Source: Codonopsis lanceolata (taxonomy: Eukaryota; Streptophyta; Magnoliopsida; Asterales; Campanulaceae). Taken from it: a stretch of 64,000 nucleotides of DNA. Made by a program: the position numbers and the translations under genes. Below, one piece after another: positions 1 through 12,234 of this stretch (within the stretch, counting starts at the first letter, position 1; each line of letters starts with the position of its first letter). The notes beneath the pieces are model-generated. The model was given only the letters and a program-made list of their open reading frames with translations, ran no database searches and was not told the DNA's origin. The stretch lies in NCBI GenBank assembly GCA_013146195.2, contig CM028378.1:94490057-94554056 (forward strand), given 5' to 3'.

Positions 1-1240
<1,240 letters not shown>

Positions 1241-1289
1241 ATGACATCTCCAGGGTGAACTTTTGAAAAGTTTTTAAACCATTTTTATT

Positions 1290-3740
1290 AGGAAAAATTG
1301 CGGGCCGGTCCACTTTTCAAAGTTTATAATCGCTATAGTCCCGTGTTTTTCTCTTCGAATTGGAAAAGGACACTTTTAGGGTAAAAAAGACTACGATGCC
1401 CTTAATGAACATGAGACACACAACATAAAGGAATCACGACGCATTGACTATTGAACCGTGATTCATCAATTTTATTGCATTAATTTTTGTACCGCGGTTC
1501 AATAGTTTAATTGCCTAGTCATATTTCACCGCAATTCATTAATTTTATTGCATTAATTTTTACACCGTAGTTCAATAGTTTAATTGCTAGGTCTAATTGC
1601 ACCGCGGTACCAACTTTTATTACCGCGATGAATTAGTTTTTGAACCGCGATACATATACCTAATCCAAGTTGTACCGCGGTATCAACTTTTATGTACCGC
1701 AATGAATTAATTTTTGAACCGCGATACATAAAATATTATCTAATCTAGTTTGGATTGCGATACAAAATCTTAAAGAACAAGACCACGTCCTCCACCTGAT
1801 TCTTCCATCTTTTCTGTCGTAAGCCTTTTTCTTCTTCCTCCTTCTCCGTCTTTGTCCCAACTAAAAAATCCTTCAACCCAGCACAGATCCATTACAGTTT
1901 CGCATTTTATGAATAAAAAAACTGTTTACCTTTCGGGAGCGTTGCCCCCGAACCCCCACGAAAGGGCGCTGCCTCGATCGACTAGAGGCCAGTCGATCCC
2001 TATTTCGTTGGCCAATAATGATGATTTTCAAATCCAAAGTATGTTTTCGGATCTTTTGAAGGAGACACGTTTTTGGAACAATATTTCAATGGTCTTTTGC
2101 GGTTGAAAAAAAGAACGAGGTACTGGAGGGGTTAGAAACTTGGGAAAAGGGTCCGGTCAGAATTTTACCCTTTTTATTATGTCACATCATCCCTCACATC
2201 AAAATAATAAAAAAACTCATATCTTCCTAGACTTTTCTCCACAATGGTAAACTCTTTCGAGGTAAATTCAGGCCGGTCCACTTTTACAAGTTTTCAATCG
2301 CTCCAGTCCATCATCCTTTTTTTTTTTTTTTTGGAGAAGTTACGAGTTGATCCACTTTTTAAAGTTTCTATTCGCTAAAGTACCCCCTATATTTTTTCAA
2401 TAGAAAAAAAGTCATTTTTGGGGGCAAAATGACTACGATACTCTTAATGAGCATGCGACACGCTACGGAAATGAATCGTGGTGCATTGACCGCAATTCAT
2501 CAATTTTTGTACCGCCGTTCAATAGTTTAATTTCCTAGTCTAATTGCATCACGATTCATCAAGTTTATTGCATTAATTTTTGCACCGCGGTTCAATAGTT
2601 TAATTGTCTAGTCTAATTGAACTATGATTCATTAATTTTATTGCATTAATATTTGCACCGCGGGTTCAATAGTTTAATTGTTTAGTCTAATTGCACCACA
2701 GTACCAACTTTTATGTACCATGATGAATTAATTTTTGAACTGCGATAAACAAAATATTATCTAATCCATTTTTGCACCGCGATACAAAATGATAATGAAC
2801 CAGACCATGTCCTCCACCTTCTTCTTCTATCTCCTTCGGCGTAAGCTTTCTTCTTCTTCCTCCTCCTCCTCCGCCTTCGTTCCTACTGAAAAATCCTTCA
2901 ACCCAACACAGATCCACTACGGTTTGTTACCCAACAATGGTGATTTTCGAATCCAAAGTGTGTTGCCGGAGATGTTGAAGAAGACGATAGCATTTTTGGA
3001 ACAACATTTCAAAAAGTGGTCTTTTACGGTTGAAAAAAAAGAACAGGGTACTGGAGGGTTAGAAACTTTGAAAAAGAGACCGACCAGAATTTACCTTTTT
3101 TTTTTCAACCAGAAAAGTCACGTTTGGGGACGAAAAGATTACGATACCCATAATGAGTTTGAGACGCGCTACGAATGATTTACTCAAGTGCACCGACCTG
3201 AATCAAATTTTGCACTATGATACATCAATTTAATTGTATCAATATTTACACAACGATACATCGATTTAAATCGCTAATCAATTTGTGCTCTATGATGCAT
3301 CAGTTTAAATTCTTCATCCAATTTTGCACCACGTTGTATCGTCTTTTTACACGGAAAGACATCAATTTAAATCTATCATCAATTTTTGCATTGCGTTGTA
3401 TCACATTTTTGCACCGCGATGCAACATCATAATGAACCAGACCTGCATGTCTTTCGTCTTCTTTTTCTTTCTCCTCTGTCTTAAGTCTTCTTATTCTTCT
3501 TCTTCTTCCTCCACCTCCTTCATCCATACTGAAAAATCATTCAACCCAACACATGTTTAATACATTTCAATCCCTGTTTCGTTATGCAACAATAGTAATT
3601 TTCGAACTCCAAAGTGTTGGTCGGAGCTGTGAAGAAGACGATCTGAACATTTTAGGAACGATATTCAAAAATTGGACTTTAGCGATTGAAGAAACGAGCG
3701 GGAGACTGTAGCAAAAAAATGTTTGGGAAAAGGCACTGAC
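1290..3740. repeat. Tandem array of three diverged ~0.8-1 kb units
   Basis: Three successive units share the same order of blocks. Each opens with a 'ggccggtccactttt'-type phrase or its remnant (about 1303, 2271 and 3079). A block containing 'actacgatgcccttaatgaa' follows. Then come repeats of an 'accgcggttcaatagtttaa' phrase, a C/T-rich block reading 'cttcttcttcctcc', and finally 'gattttcgaatccaaag' and a 'ggtactggagg' tail. The C/T blocks translate into serine-rich short frames in all three units, but none is intact or convincingly coding. Divergence is high, so the array is old. It is probably a non-autonomous transposon or satellite-like duplication. The family is not recognised. Confidence 0.75.
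1903..1992. other. GC-rich ~90 bp block present only in the first tandem unit
   Basis: Unit 1 of the array contains about 90 bases missing from units 2 and 3 at the equivalent place. The sequence on both sides realigns directly with the other units. The block is strikingly C-rich, around 'cgttgcccccgaaccccca'. It ends in a small inverted repeat, TCGACT...AGTCGA. It may be a small insertion or an organelle-derived scrap, but I cannot tell which. Confidence 0.45.
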
Positions 3741-5782
3741 ACTGACCAACAATTTCTCCAATTACAACAAAAATATTTTATGTTAGGCCCCATATTAATT
3801 TATTTTTTTCCCTTTGTGAACCACTCATTCCTTATGTACTACTCTTTTCCTATCAACCTTCCACAATGGTAATTTTACTGGATGATCCGGTTCATACTTC
3901 TTTGAACCACATATGAACCTTACTATTGGAGATGCCCTAAGGAGTTATATGAGTTGTGTTCTATCTAGAAAAGATTGTTATAATTGATTGATATACTAAT
4001 AAAAAAGTGGTAATCGACTTATATATATATATATATTAAAAATGTGTATTTTCCAGGGATATACATGTTAGTGTTGGGCCATCAATTTAGTGAGAATCAA
4101 AACAAGAATAAAATTGTAAATGTAACTTCTAAAAAAAATTAAGAAAGTGAATAATTCGAAAAAATAAGGACCTTTTTTTAGATTGGGAGACTTCAAGAGC
4201 TAAAAAAAAGTTATTCCTTCTTTTCCTAAATTATTTTCTTACTTTCATTTTTTATCAATTTCAAAAAAGTAATGCTTCTAAATTTTCCTTATTAGAAAAT
4301 TACTATTTCTCTTCTACTTTTTCTTACTATTTTAATTAAAGTACACATACAAATGGACTTTAATTTTTTTTTTACATATTATACTGTTCCCCTGTCATAC
4401 AATTATTGTCCTCCTTTTATTTTTCGTTCGTTTAAAAAAATTGTCTTGTGCGGAAATTTCCTTTTTAAAACAAAAACTTTACCATTTTTACTTTAATTAT
4501 GAACCACATGTATATGGGGGTTCAAAGTAAACTATATGTTATATCAATATTAATAGTTACATCATTTGTTTTCTCCTAATCCTGCCTCTTGGGTGAAACA
4601 GAACAATAATTTTAAAACGAAGAGAGTAATATTTATAAAAGAGTTATTTATAAGGGATGGGGGAGTTGCAGCGTGGTGTGTAGTAATGCCGCATTCGGTG
4701 AACCGACGGTTCAAAAATCTTGAAATGGGGAAATTGAACCGCACCGCCCAACCGCTATTAAAGGTTCCAGTTTTGAGCAGTTGAGTCGGTTCATAGTTCA
4801 AAACCGTTTTTTAAAAACATTTTATGGTTATTTTTTTATTTTTTTAAAAACCATCTTTAAACCTTTGTAAATTTTGTATAAAATATTTTTTGAATTTTTT
4901 AAACTTACCAAAAGTATTTTTTAAAATATATTAAACTTTGTAAACTTTGTAAAATAATACAAAATATTTTTTAAAAAGAACAGAGACGGTACTCTAACTA
5001 GTTTTATTAATCATAATAAAAAGTTACAAGGAGGGGGACAACTAATGAACCAAAGCCAAAGGAGTCTTACCTCTAAATTACAATTTGTTCTATAAATAAA
5101 AAATCTAATCTAAAAATTCTATAAATAAATTTTTTTAATCTAAAAATTAAAATAAACTTACCTCATAAGCGGCGTAGTTCGATCGCTCCCGATCGATGTA
5201 TCATTATCAAAGCCCTCCTCCTCATAAGTAACTATCTTATCTTGTGTTTTATTTTGTGCTTTAACTCAACCTATGTTTTAAGTTGATTTTCTAAATTAAC
5301 AACATTCAACCTTCATCTTCTTTAATCCAAAATATAGCCCCACGCTAAATGTTTGTTCTACAACGAAGGTTGAGGTGAGAGAAGCCATGACCTCCTTAAT
5401 TTGTAATCAACGATATAATATGTTAATTTGGGCTATTTGTGACCATACTTTAAAAAATCAAAATGTTCTATAGGACGAAAAATAGTTGTTAAATAAATCA
5501 TATTTGAGCATAAGAATCGCCCCGTGCTCGTTTTTGAGTTCTTGTATTGAAAAAAAATATCTACCCACAAAAATGGGCCATTGCTAGGTTGATTAGTACT
5601 ACTACTACTACCTTCATTTTCATTACCACTATTACTACCATAAATTGTGTATATTATTTGAAAAGTTCATATAAACTATTTTAAGTTTCATTCAAAACTT
5701 TTTTTTACCTTTGGGATAGGTTAACCTAACATTAAGTCAACGCCATCGGGAAATAAATTGTCATAATAATAGTTTATCATTG
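3741..5782. other. AT-rich intergenic DNA, no gene seen
   Basis: No supported gene. There is a short (TA)n run near 4019, and a stretch near 4690-4810 rich in 'gaaccg/cggttc' phrases of the kind found in decayed transposon ends. Several ACT triplets lie near 5596. The phrase 'attggagatgccctaag' at about 3926 resembles plant TIR-element ends. The last five bases, CATTG, are the target-site copy for the Tat element that follows. Confidence 0.5.
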
Positions 5783-6426
5783 TGATGCGTCCAAAATCTT
5801 CTAAGACGCATTGGATTATCCCAATTGGATACCTGGCTTTCAACATATCCTTTATCTTTAAGGCCCAACTCTGCAAATGAACCAAAAAAACCGTGAAGTA
5901 GGCAGAGGCACTCCCTGCAAAAGCCCTCCGGCGCAAGAATTAGCACAAGTATATTAAGTGAGTGTATAATTCGGCAGAGTTTAGGCAAGCTAGAAAAATC
6001 ACATACCTCCCTCCTACATTGTGAGGGGCTTTTAAAGCTGTTGCCGGAGAGAATAGCTGCTCATAACTACCTATTAATGTTCATGGCATAAATGGCGGGC
6101 ATATTAATTGCCCCATTAACTGCCTCATTCATCACAATGGTAATATGAAGAGTTTTCCGGACATAACCGTCCCCCATTAAAAAATAACTCTTAAATGAAC
6201 GAGCACAACATTCCCTGTTCGCCGTATATTCCTGCTTGCTGGTTAAGCCCCCAACTCGCTCATGCTCTTGCCCGCTAAAGGTTAAAACCCCAGCTCGCGG
6301 TATATTAAAAAACCATTTAATCTTTTCCCCATGCCCTTGACTTTAGGATGCACGTTTATTGACTGAGTGATAATCATGTGCCAGACACATGACCCATGGC
6401 TTGGGCCTATTGGGCCGGGCAGCTCA
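5783..6426 (-). repeat. 3' LTR of the Tat element
   Basis: This 644-base direct repeat matches 16641-17266. It starts TGATGCG and ends CAGCTCA on the plus strand. It is the downstream LTR relative to the minus-strand pol. The TATA-like box seen in the other LTR is altered here to 'cttttaaagc' (6029-6038). A 16-base stretch near 6217 is absent from the partner. Confidence 0.95.
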
Positions 6427-6445
6427 GTAGCCCCCTACTCCTTGC
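6427..6445 (-). other. Polypurine tract of the Tat element
   Basis: Read on the minus strand this is 'gcaaggagtagggggctac', a purine-rich run directly next to the 3' LTR. This is where plus-strand DNA synthesis is primed in LTR retrotransposons. Confidence 0.75.
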
Positions 6446-6709
6446 TCACCAAGTATTTATGCTCGGAGCGAGGAGAACTTTAAATCTCCTAGTCAAATCA
6501 TTCCTTAAAATGCAGCTTTCCACCAGTACATCGAGTTGCCCTCGATCAAAATTAAGAGTGAATGCCAACCAAAAGGGTTTTTGGGGATACGAGCCGCCAT
6601 CAGCCGCCTGCACACTTACACGAGTTCGTTTTCCCATGGGGCATTAAATGATGCCTCGATTTTTGAGTCGTAATGATGAGAGAAACTCCCAAGCGACGGT
6701 TCCAGCCGG

Positions 6710-6717
6710 TATAAAAG
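6710..6717 (+). promoter_or_regulatory. TATA box for the plus-strand ORF of the Tat element
   Basis: TATAAAAG stands in a GC-richer leader ('ccggtataaaagcgaagc') about 590 bases before the first ATG of the plus-strand ORF. A plausible 5' UTR intron (GT at 6929, AG at 7302-7303) lies between them. The position, consensus match and following leader suggest an internal Pol II promoter separate from the LTR, pointing opposite to gag-pol. Confidence 0.55.
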
Positions 6718-7304
6718 CGAAGCTTCCTTCTCATTTTGAACTTTTATCGCCTTCAAAATTCGTAAGAACAAAGTTTGTGAGAAAACGAAGACAAACACAA
6801 TCATCCTCATTTCTGCTTTTCAAGTTTGCAACGAAGATCTCCAGAACGCTCAATCGTGATCTGGACCAGTTTCAGCAATCCCTTCCAAGAACCTTCAGAA
6901 TTTTCATCGATTCGTTCAACGATAACAGGTATGGTCTCCAAATCCATAACACTTTCTTCTTTTCCTTCCGTATCTTCGATTTTAATCTACTTAAACCCCG
7001 CGTTTAAGGTCCACAGTACTTTTCTGGGTTTAAATATCCGTCTCAATCAACTCGTCTGAAACTAGGGTTCACAAGTCTCTTTTCACCTTCATCTAAACTT
7101 TTCTGGTTTCCCCCTTTGAGCACATCATACCTTTAGGCACTATATAAACTTAGCCGATTTCACCGGTTGGAATCAAGGAATATTTTGGCCAGTGCCCCGC
7201 TCATTGGTTTAAGAATAAACCCTTGCTTGCCATGGGTTCCTGCTTAATTGCTTTTGCTTGTTCCCCTGAGCAGGGTTTAACATACATTCCTCGATTCCTG
7301 TAGG

Positions 7305-9980
7305 ATGTCTTCTGGTGACGAGACCTCATCTGAGATCGAAGGACGGGCTTACGACCACGGAGCCTCCCCAGAGAATGAAGAGAGTCCGGACACAGGATCC
7401 TCGAGCTCTGAAGAAACCGAGCGAGAGGAGATTCCCGTTGTTTGCCAGAGACGCCCTCGGATCCCCAGAATCATAACCGAGCAAGCGACAAACAACCTCC
7501 CCAGCTCGAGCAGGCCGTGAGCTGAACAAAACCAAAATTCACACAAAGGCAAACAAATTGCTTCCACTGACACCCCCCTGATTAAATGGGATGACCTAAC
7601 CACCGAGGATGAGGTCTCCGGTTGGTTCTATTCTTTGGGTATGGATCCCAAGAATTACCGAGTTAGGGCATTCGACCTAGACATCGAAGAAGCTGGGCAC
7701 AATTTTCAGGGAGACAGAATGGTCTTTTATTTTGACTTCTTCTTAGTCGACCTTAGACTCCCTTTAGACCCCTTTTTTGCAGAATTCCTTTTGATAGACA
7801 ACGCCCTTCCTTGCGACCTATCTCTCACCACCGTTAGATTTTTGATCGCATACATTGTTGCTTGTAGACTCCTTAGTTTCGAGCCCAGCATGGCTCTCTT
7901 TAGGAAATTCTTTCTTTTTTCCATGGATAAGAAAAGTGGGCGCATCACTGGTCGCTCCAACCAAAATTATTTTAAGCTTTTGTCTGATAGACCCAATAAA
8001 GTTTATGTCTGGGACTCAAAAGCCTTGCTCGTAGAGTCCCGAGTAGGCTTGCCTTTTGCTCCTTACCTTGAAAACCTAGTCGTAGCCAAATACGATAAGA
8101 ATGCCTTTCGAGCAGGTGAACCGTTGCTCGCTAGAACTTTCAGAAAACTGCTTGGTGTGAAGGAAGGAAAAAACGGGCAGGACTGGGTGTTAGATTGGGT
8201 GGCCCTAACCTCTGGACCCGCCTTATTACGGGAAGCAGGAATAATAAGCTGGCATGTCGAAGGTCATGAGCCCCGAACTGTCTTGGAAGCTGAAACACCA
8301 CACCCGTATTGGGGAAATTGTCAAGGGGGAAGATTTCCAAGTGAATGCCCTGACGCGAAAGAAATACACCCTTTCTCGCTTTCGGTCCGCATAAATTTAT
8401 TCTTCATGTTTCATTACTTTCAATTTCAATTACAACTCCTAACCTCCTTTCATATTTCGCCCTGCAGATATGAGGCAAATGGAAGATTCAAAACGCTTTC
8501 TCCAAGCCATGAGGAGAGGGGCCATGGGGAGAAACACCCAAATGGCCGGGCAGCAACCTGCTCGCCTACCACTTGTTCCTGCCACAAATACTGGGTGAGG
8601 GTCTAACCGAGCACCCGAGCCAATTCAAGCAACTATTGCTGCCCCTACACCAGCTGCCATAACAATTCCTGCACCAGTTGCACCTCCTCAACATCAACAA
8701 CAAAAAAGGGCTGCCCCAATTTCCCCTCCTGAAAGAATAACACGATCATGAACTGATCAAAGAGAGCCGGCTGAGGCTTCTAGCTCGCAAGCTCCCATCT
8801 GGCAAAGGGAGAATTTTGAAATGCCTGAAACCCGCGAGCTCGCGGCCAAACTTATAGCTGAGATAGCTAATGTGCCTGACTTGAGCAACTTGAATACTAA
8901 TAAGTGAGGCAGGCACACAGCTACTGTCGGACTGGGGATGGTGAAAAGGCTTCGCCACACTGGCATCCGGAGGAGAAGCACCGAGCTCCCTAGCTCTGTC
9001 CTGATCGGTGAGATTGGGATGTGCATGACCGAGGAAAATAACTTCCTCATCATTACAGAGAAGATTGAATCCTTCATTATTATTCTGTCCTCATTTTCTT
9101 ATCTTTTATTTCAGATGGCCAACAAAACTGAGCTACTCTATGATAGCTTGATCGACAACCTGAAATCCTCCAGCTCGCTATCCTCAAAGAAGAACACATT
9201 GGAAGAGCAAGTCAACTCTCTGAGGAGCGAACTTAAGGAGAGTGAAGAAAATTTGACTTCCAAAGTCACTGAACTCTCCAAGCTGGAGGAGGAAAAGAAG
9301 GTCCTTGAAGCCCACCTCACTTTCTCTAAAAAATTTGAAGAATCTTCCCTCAACAACATAACTCAAGTGAGAAAAGATCTCTGGGCAGCAACCAGCGAAC
9401 TAGAGAAAGTGAAGAAAGAGGCTGATGAAAAAGAAAAACAACTGAGGGCCGAGTTATCCCAGGCCAGCGCGCAGCAGAAAGAAACAATCATCACTGAATA
9501 CAAGAATTCTGAAGACTTCGTGGCCGATGTTGAAGAAGAAGCATACCCATTTTTCTTACAAGGAGTCAACCACATCCTATGGCAACTAGCTTGCAGTGGT
9601 CTCGAGATTAAACCAGACTAGCTCGCAAAATGGGGAACCAACACCCCTTTCTGCTCTTCCGCTCTCGCCCGGGTCATGCTTTGGTTCCTTACACAGGGGA
9701 TGAATTGAACTCCCTGACCGAGCTGGACTCTCAGAAATGGTTAGCAGCCTGGACCCCTCCCCCAACTGCCGAGACCACTGTCACTGAGCTTATGACTCAA
9801 ATATGGATGGGGAAGACTCAGGAAAATGAAAACTTGGTCCCTCAAGCTGCTGGAGATGAAGTGATCGTGATTGAAGACCCAACCACCGATGAAATAGCCG
9901 ATCCTCCCACAACCACTGTGCTGATCCCGTTCAACCCACTACTGTTGACCCTTAGTTTTTCTCCGGCCTGCGTGCCATAG
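7305..9980 (+). pseudogene. Plus-strand extra ORF (aORF) of the Tat element, Transposase_28-like, with introns
   Basis: This is the extra ORF found in antisense to pol in Tat-lineage elements. Its function is not known. The ATG at 7305 follows a splice-acceptor-like 'cctgtag' at 7297-7303. The N-terminus is acidic and serine-rich. From about 7635 comes a domain with 'LRLPLDPFFAEFL' and 'FSMDKKSGRITGRS', which resembles the Pfam family called putative gypsy-type transposon (Transposase_28). An intron at 8341-8467 (GT..CAG, phase 1) would join this to a Pro/Gln-rich linker and then a helical part. A second candidate intron at 9008-9114 precedes a strongly charged coiled coil (about 9115-9500), but its phase is off by one, so an indel is likely. 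Four in-frame TGA codons (7518, 8596, 8749, 8905), one TAG (9619) and a shift near 9640 make it a pseudogene. It converges on the pol ORF, which ends at 10650. Confidence 0.75.
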
Positions 9981-10649
9981 TTATGATTTTTGATAACAAT
10001 TTGCAAACAATTTGGTCTTGTAATCTTTGATACTTCTTGGTTTTGATGCTTCGATGAATGCTCATATTGTGTTTGCTTGCATTCTAACTAACATTTCAAC
10101 TATTTCCATTATAAATCAACTAACTTGAACACCAACTTCTTTTCACGAGCAAAGGTAACCTATGCTCGTGAAAGAGAATAATCGTGAACAATAAGAAAAA
10201 CAATTAACTCGAACACCAACTCTTTTCACGAGCAGAAATAACTTATGCTCGCGAAAGAGAATAATCGAGAATAATAAGAAAAACAATTAACTCGAACACC
10301 AACCGTTTTTTACGAGCAATGATACCCCATGCTCGCAAGAAAGAGAATAATCGAGAATATATTAACCTACTCAAAAACCAACTTTCACATCGGGCCAGGG
10401 AACTTCCCTGCCCGCCAAAAATATAATTGAGCTTTGCTTTAAACGTTATAAGCTGAACACATTTGCTTATTCATTCCATTATCACTTTGCAAAATAAAAG
10501 GAGGAGATAAATGAATTACATACTACCAATCACCGATAATATTTCTTCAGGTGATCTGCATGCCATGGATGTTTCATCTCGCTTCTATCCTCTGTTTGTA
10601 GCATATAAGTCCCTTCCTTAACAATTCTGGCAATCTGAAAAGGACCTTC
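9981..10649. other. Spacer between the convergent ORFs of the Tat element
   Basis: This non-coding spacer lies between the end of the plus-strand ORF and the end of pol on the minus strand. It holds the 84-base hairpin repeats listed separately and otherwise no gene. Both transcription units would terminate in or near it. Confidence 0.6.
10121..10372. repeat. Three 84-base tandem repeats, each with a hairpin
   Basis: Copies start at about 10121, 10205 and 10289 with 'taactcgaacaccaac'. Each contains inverted arms. In copy 1 the arms are CACGAGCA and TGCTCGTG, a perfect 8-base stem with an 11-base loop. Copies 2 and 3 keep most of the stem. The array sits between two convergent ORFs, so it could influence transcript ends, but that is inference. 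Confidence 0.85.
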
Positions 10650-12234
10650 TCAATTTGGAGAAAGTTTCCCCCATTCTGCTTGATGGCCCGTTGCCTCAAT
10701 CTTACGGAGAACCCAATCGCCCATAGCAAATGACCGACCACGAACCCTATTATCGTGGTGGGCCTTTGCTCGCTGTTTGTAATTAGCCATTCGCAATTTG
10801 GATTCCAATTGTTTCTCTTCTAGCAGATCTAAATCGGCTGCCCGAGCTATACTGTTGGATTCAACATTATAGTGTAATACCCTATGATTGGGCAAGTACA
10901 TTTCCACCTGAGCCATAGCCTCAGATCCATAAGCCATTGAAAAAGCTGTTTCCCCAGTAGGACCCCTAACTGTCGTTCTGACCGCCCACAAGGCTGAAGG
11001 TAATTCATCCACCCATCTTCCCGCCTTGTCTTCAAGGTTTCGTTTGAGGACATGCAAGACTTGCTTGTTAGCTGCCTCAGCCTGCCCATTACCCTGTGGA
11101 TATGCCACCGAAGACTGCCAATGCTTCACACGCATCTGCTCGCATGCTTTTGTGAATTTTTGAGAATTGAGTTCCATGGTCGGATACTATTGCTCACGGA
11201 ACTCCAAAACGGCACCATATGTGTTCATGAACGAAGTCAATCACATTAACTTCACTAATTATTGCCAAAGGCTTAGCCTCCACCCACTTAGTAAAATAAT
11301 CCACAGCGACCACCGCATACTTAAACTTCGAACGGGCCAATGGAAATGGGCCAATAAGATCTATACCCCACATGTCAAATGGCCATGATGCTACCACATG
11401 AGTCTGCTCGGTAGAGGGTAAACGAGGTATATCTGCATAGCGTTGACATTTGTCACAACGCCGAACATACATTTTTGCATCCCGCCTCAAAGTAATCCAG
11501 TAAAATCCTGCAGCTAAGACTTTTTCCGCCAAAGACCTTTGACCAGGATGACCTCCACATTTTCCTTCATGAATTTCTCCCAAAATGCCCTCGGTCATCT
11601 CTGGTCGAACACATCTGAGCAAAGGTCTGGTGTATGACCGCCTATAAAGTATGTTATCCAAGATGACATACCGGCATGACCACTTTTGAATAGTTCGAGC
11701 CTGCGTCTTGTCTTCGGGCAAGGTCCCTTGCTCGATGTAAACCTTCAAGTCATCTATCCAACACTTTGCAGCAGGCTCAATGTCCATGATCACCTCCTTT
11801 TCTATTACTGGAGTCTCCAAATATTCAATCATAACCCCTGGATGCAAAGACTGAATTTCATCTTCGGCCATCTTAGACAAATAGTCTGCTCTCATATTAT
11901 CCTCGCGAGCTATCCGCGCCAATTCCCAGTAATCAAAGTCCTTCAAAATCTCTTTTACCATAGCACAATAGCGAACTAAAACTGAATGGTGGACCGCATA
12001 ATCTCCCCTTACTTGATTCACAACCAACTGTGAGTCACAATAAACAATCACCTCTCGAACCCCCACATTTTGCGTGAGCTCGAGCCCTGCGATCAAAGCT
12101 TCATACTCTGCCTGGTTATTGGATGCTGGGAATTTAAAACGCAATGCCTTTTCAAATTCCACATCGTGCTCGGGCGGGACTAGCACCAAACCTGCTCCAC
12201 TTCCAAACCTATTAGCCGAACCGTCCACGTGCAA
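10650..12234 (-). pseudogene. Tat element pol, second RNase H and integrase part
   Basis: At the N-terminal end is an archaeal-type RNase H (RVT_3-like) with 'DGSANRFGSGAGLVLV', 'NNQAEYEALI' and 'YCDSQLVVNQV'. This gives the acidic residues expected of the fold. Next come an HHCC zinc finger (H-x-H region 'IHEGKCGGHPG' and 'CDKCQRY') and the integrase core beginning 'DLIGPFP'. A TGA at 11194-11196 falls in 'FGVP-AIVSD', and a one-base shift just after it separates the last part. That last part contains the catalytic Glu region 'GNGQAEAANK' and the C-terminal 'RGRSFAMGDWVLRKIEATG'. It follows the RT frame after another shift near 12200. Confidence 0.9.

Noticed and set aside
1903..1992. tRNA or small RNA gene in the GC-rich block
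   Set aside because: No cloverleaf, A/B boxes or T-run terminator could be fitted.
2711..2917. Minus-strand Gly-rich 68-residue frame
   Set aside because: It is the complement of the C/T-rich block of a tandem repeat unit. The glycine run comes from low-complexity DNA.
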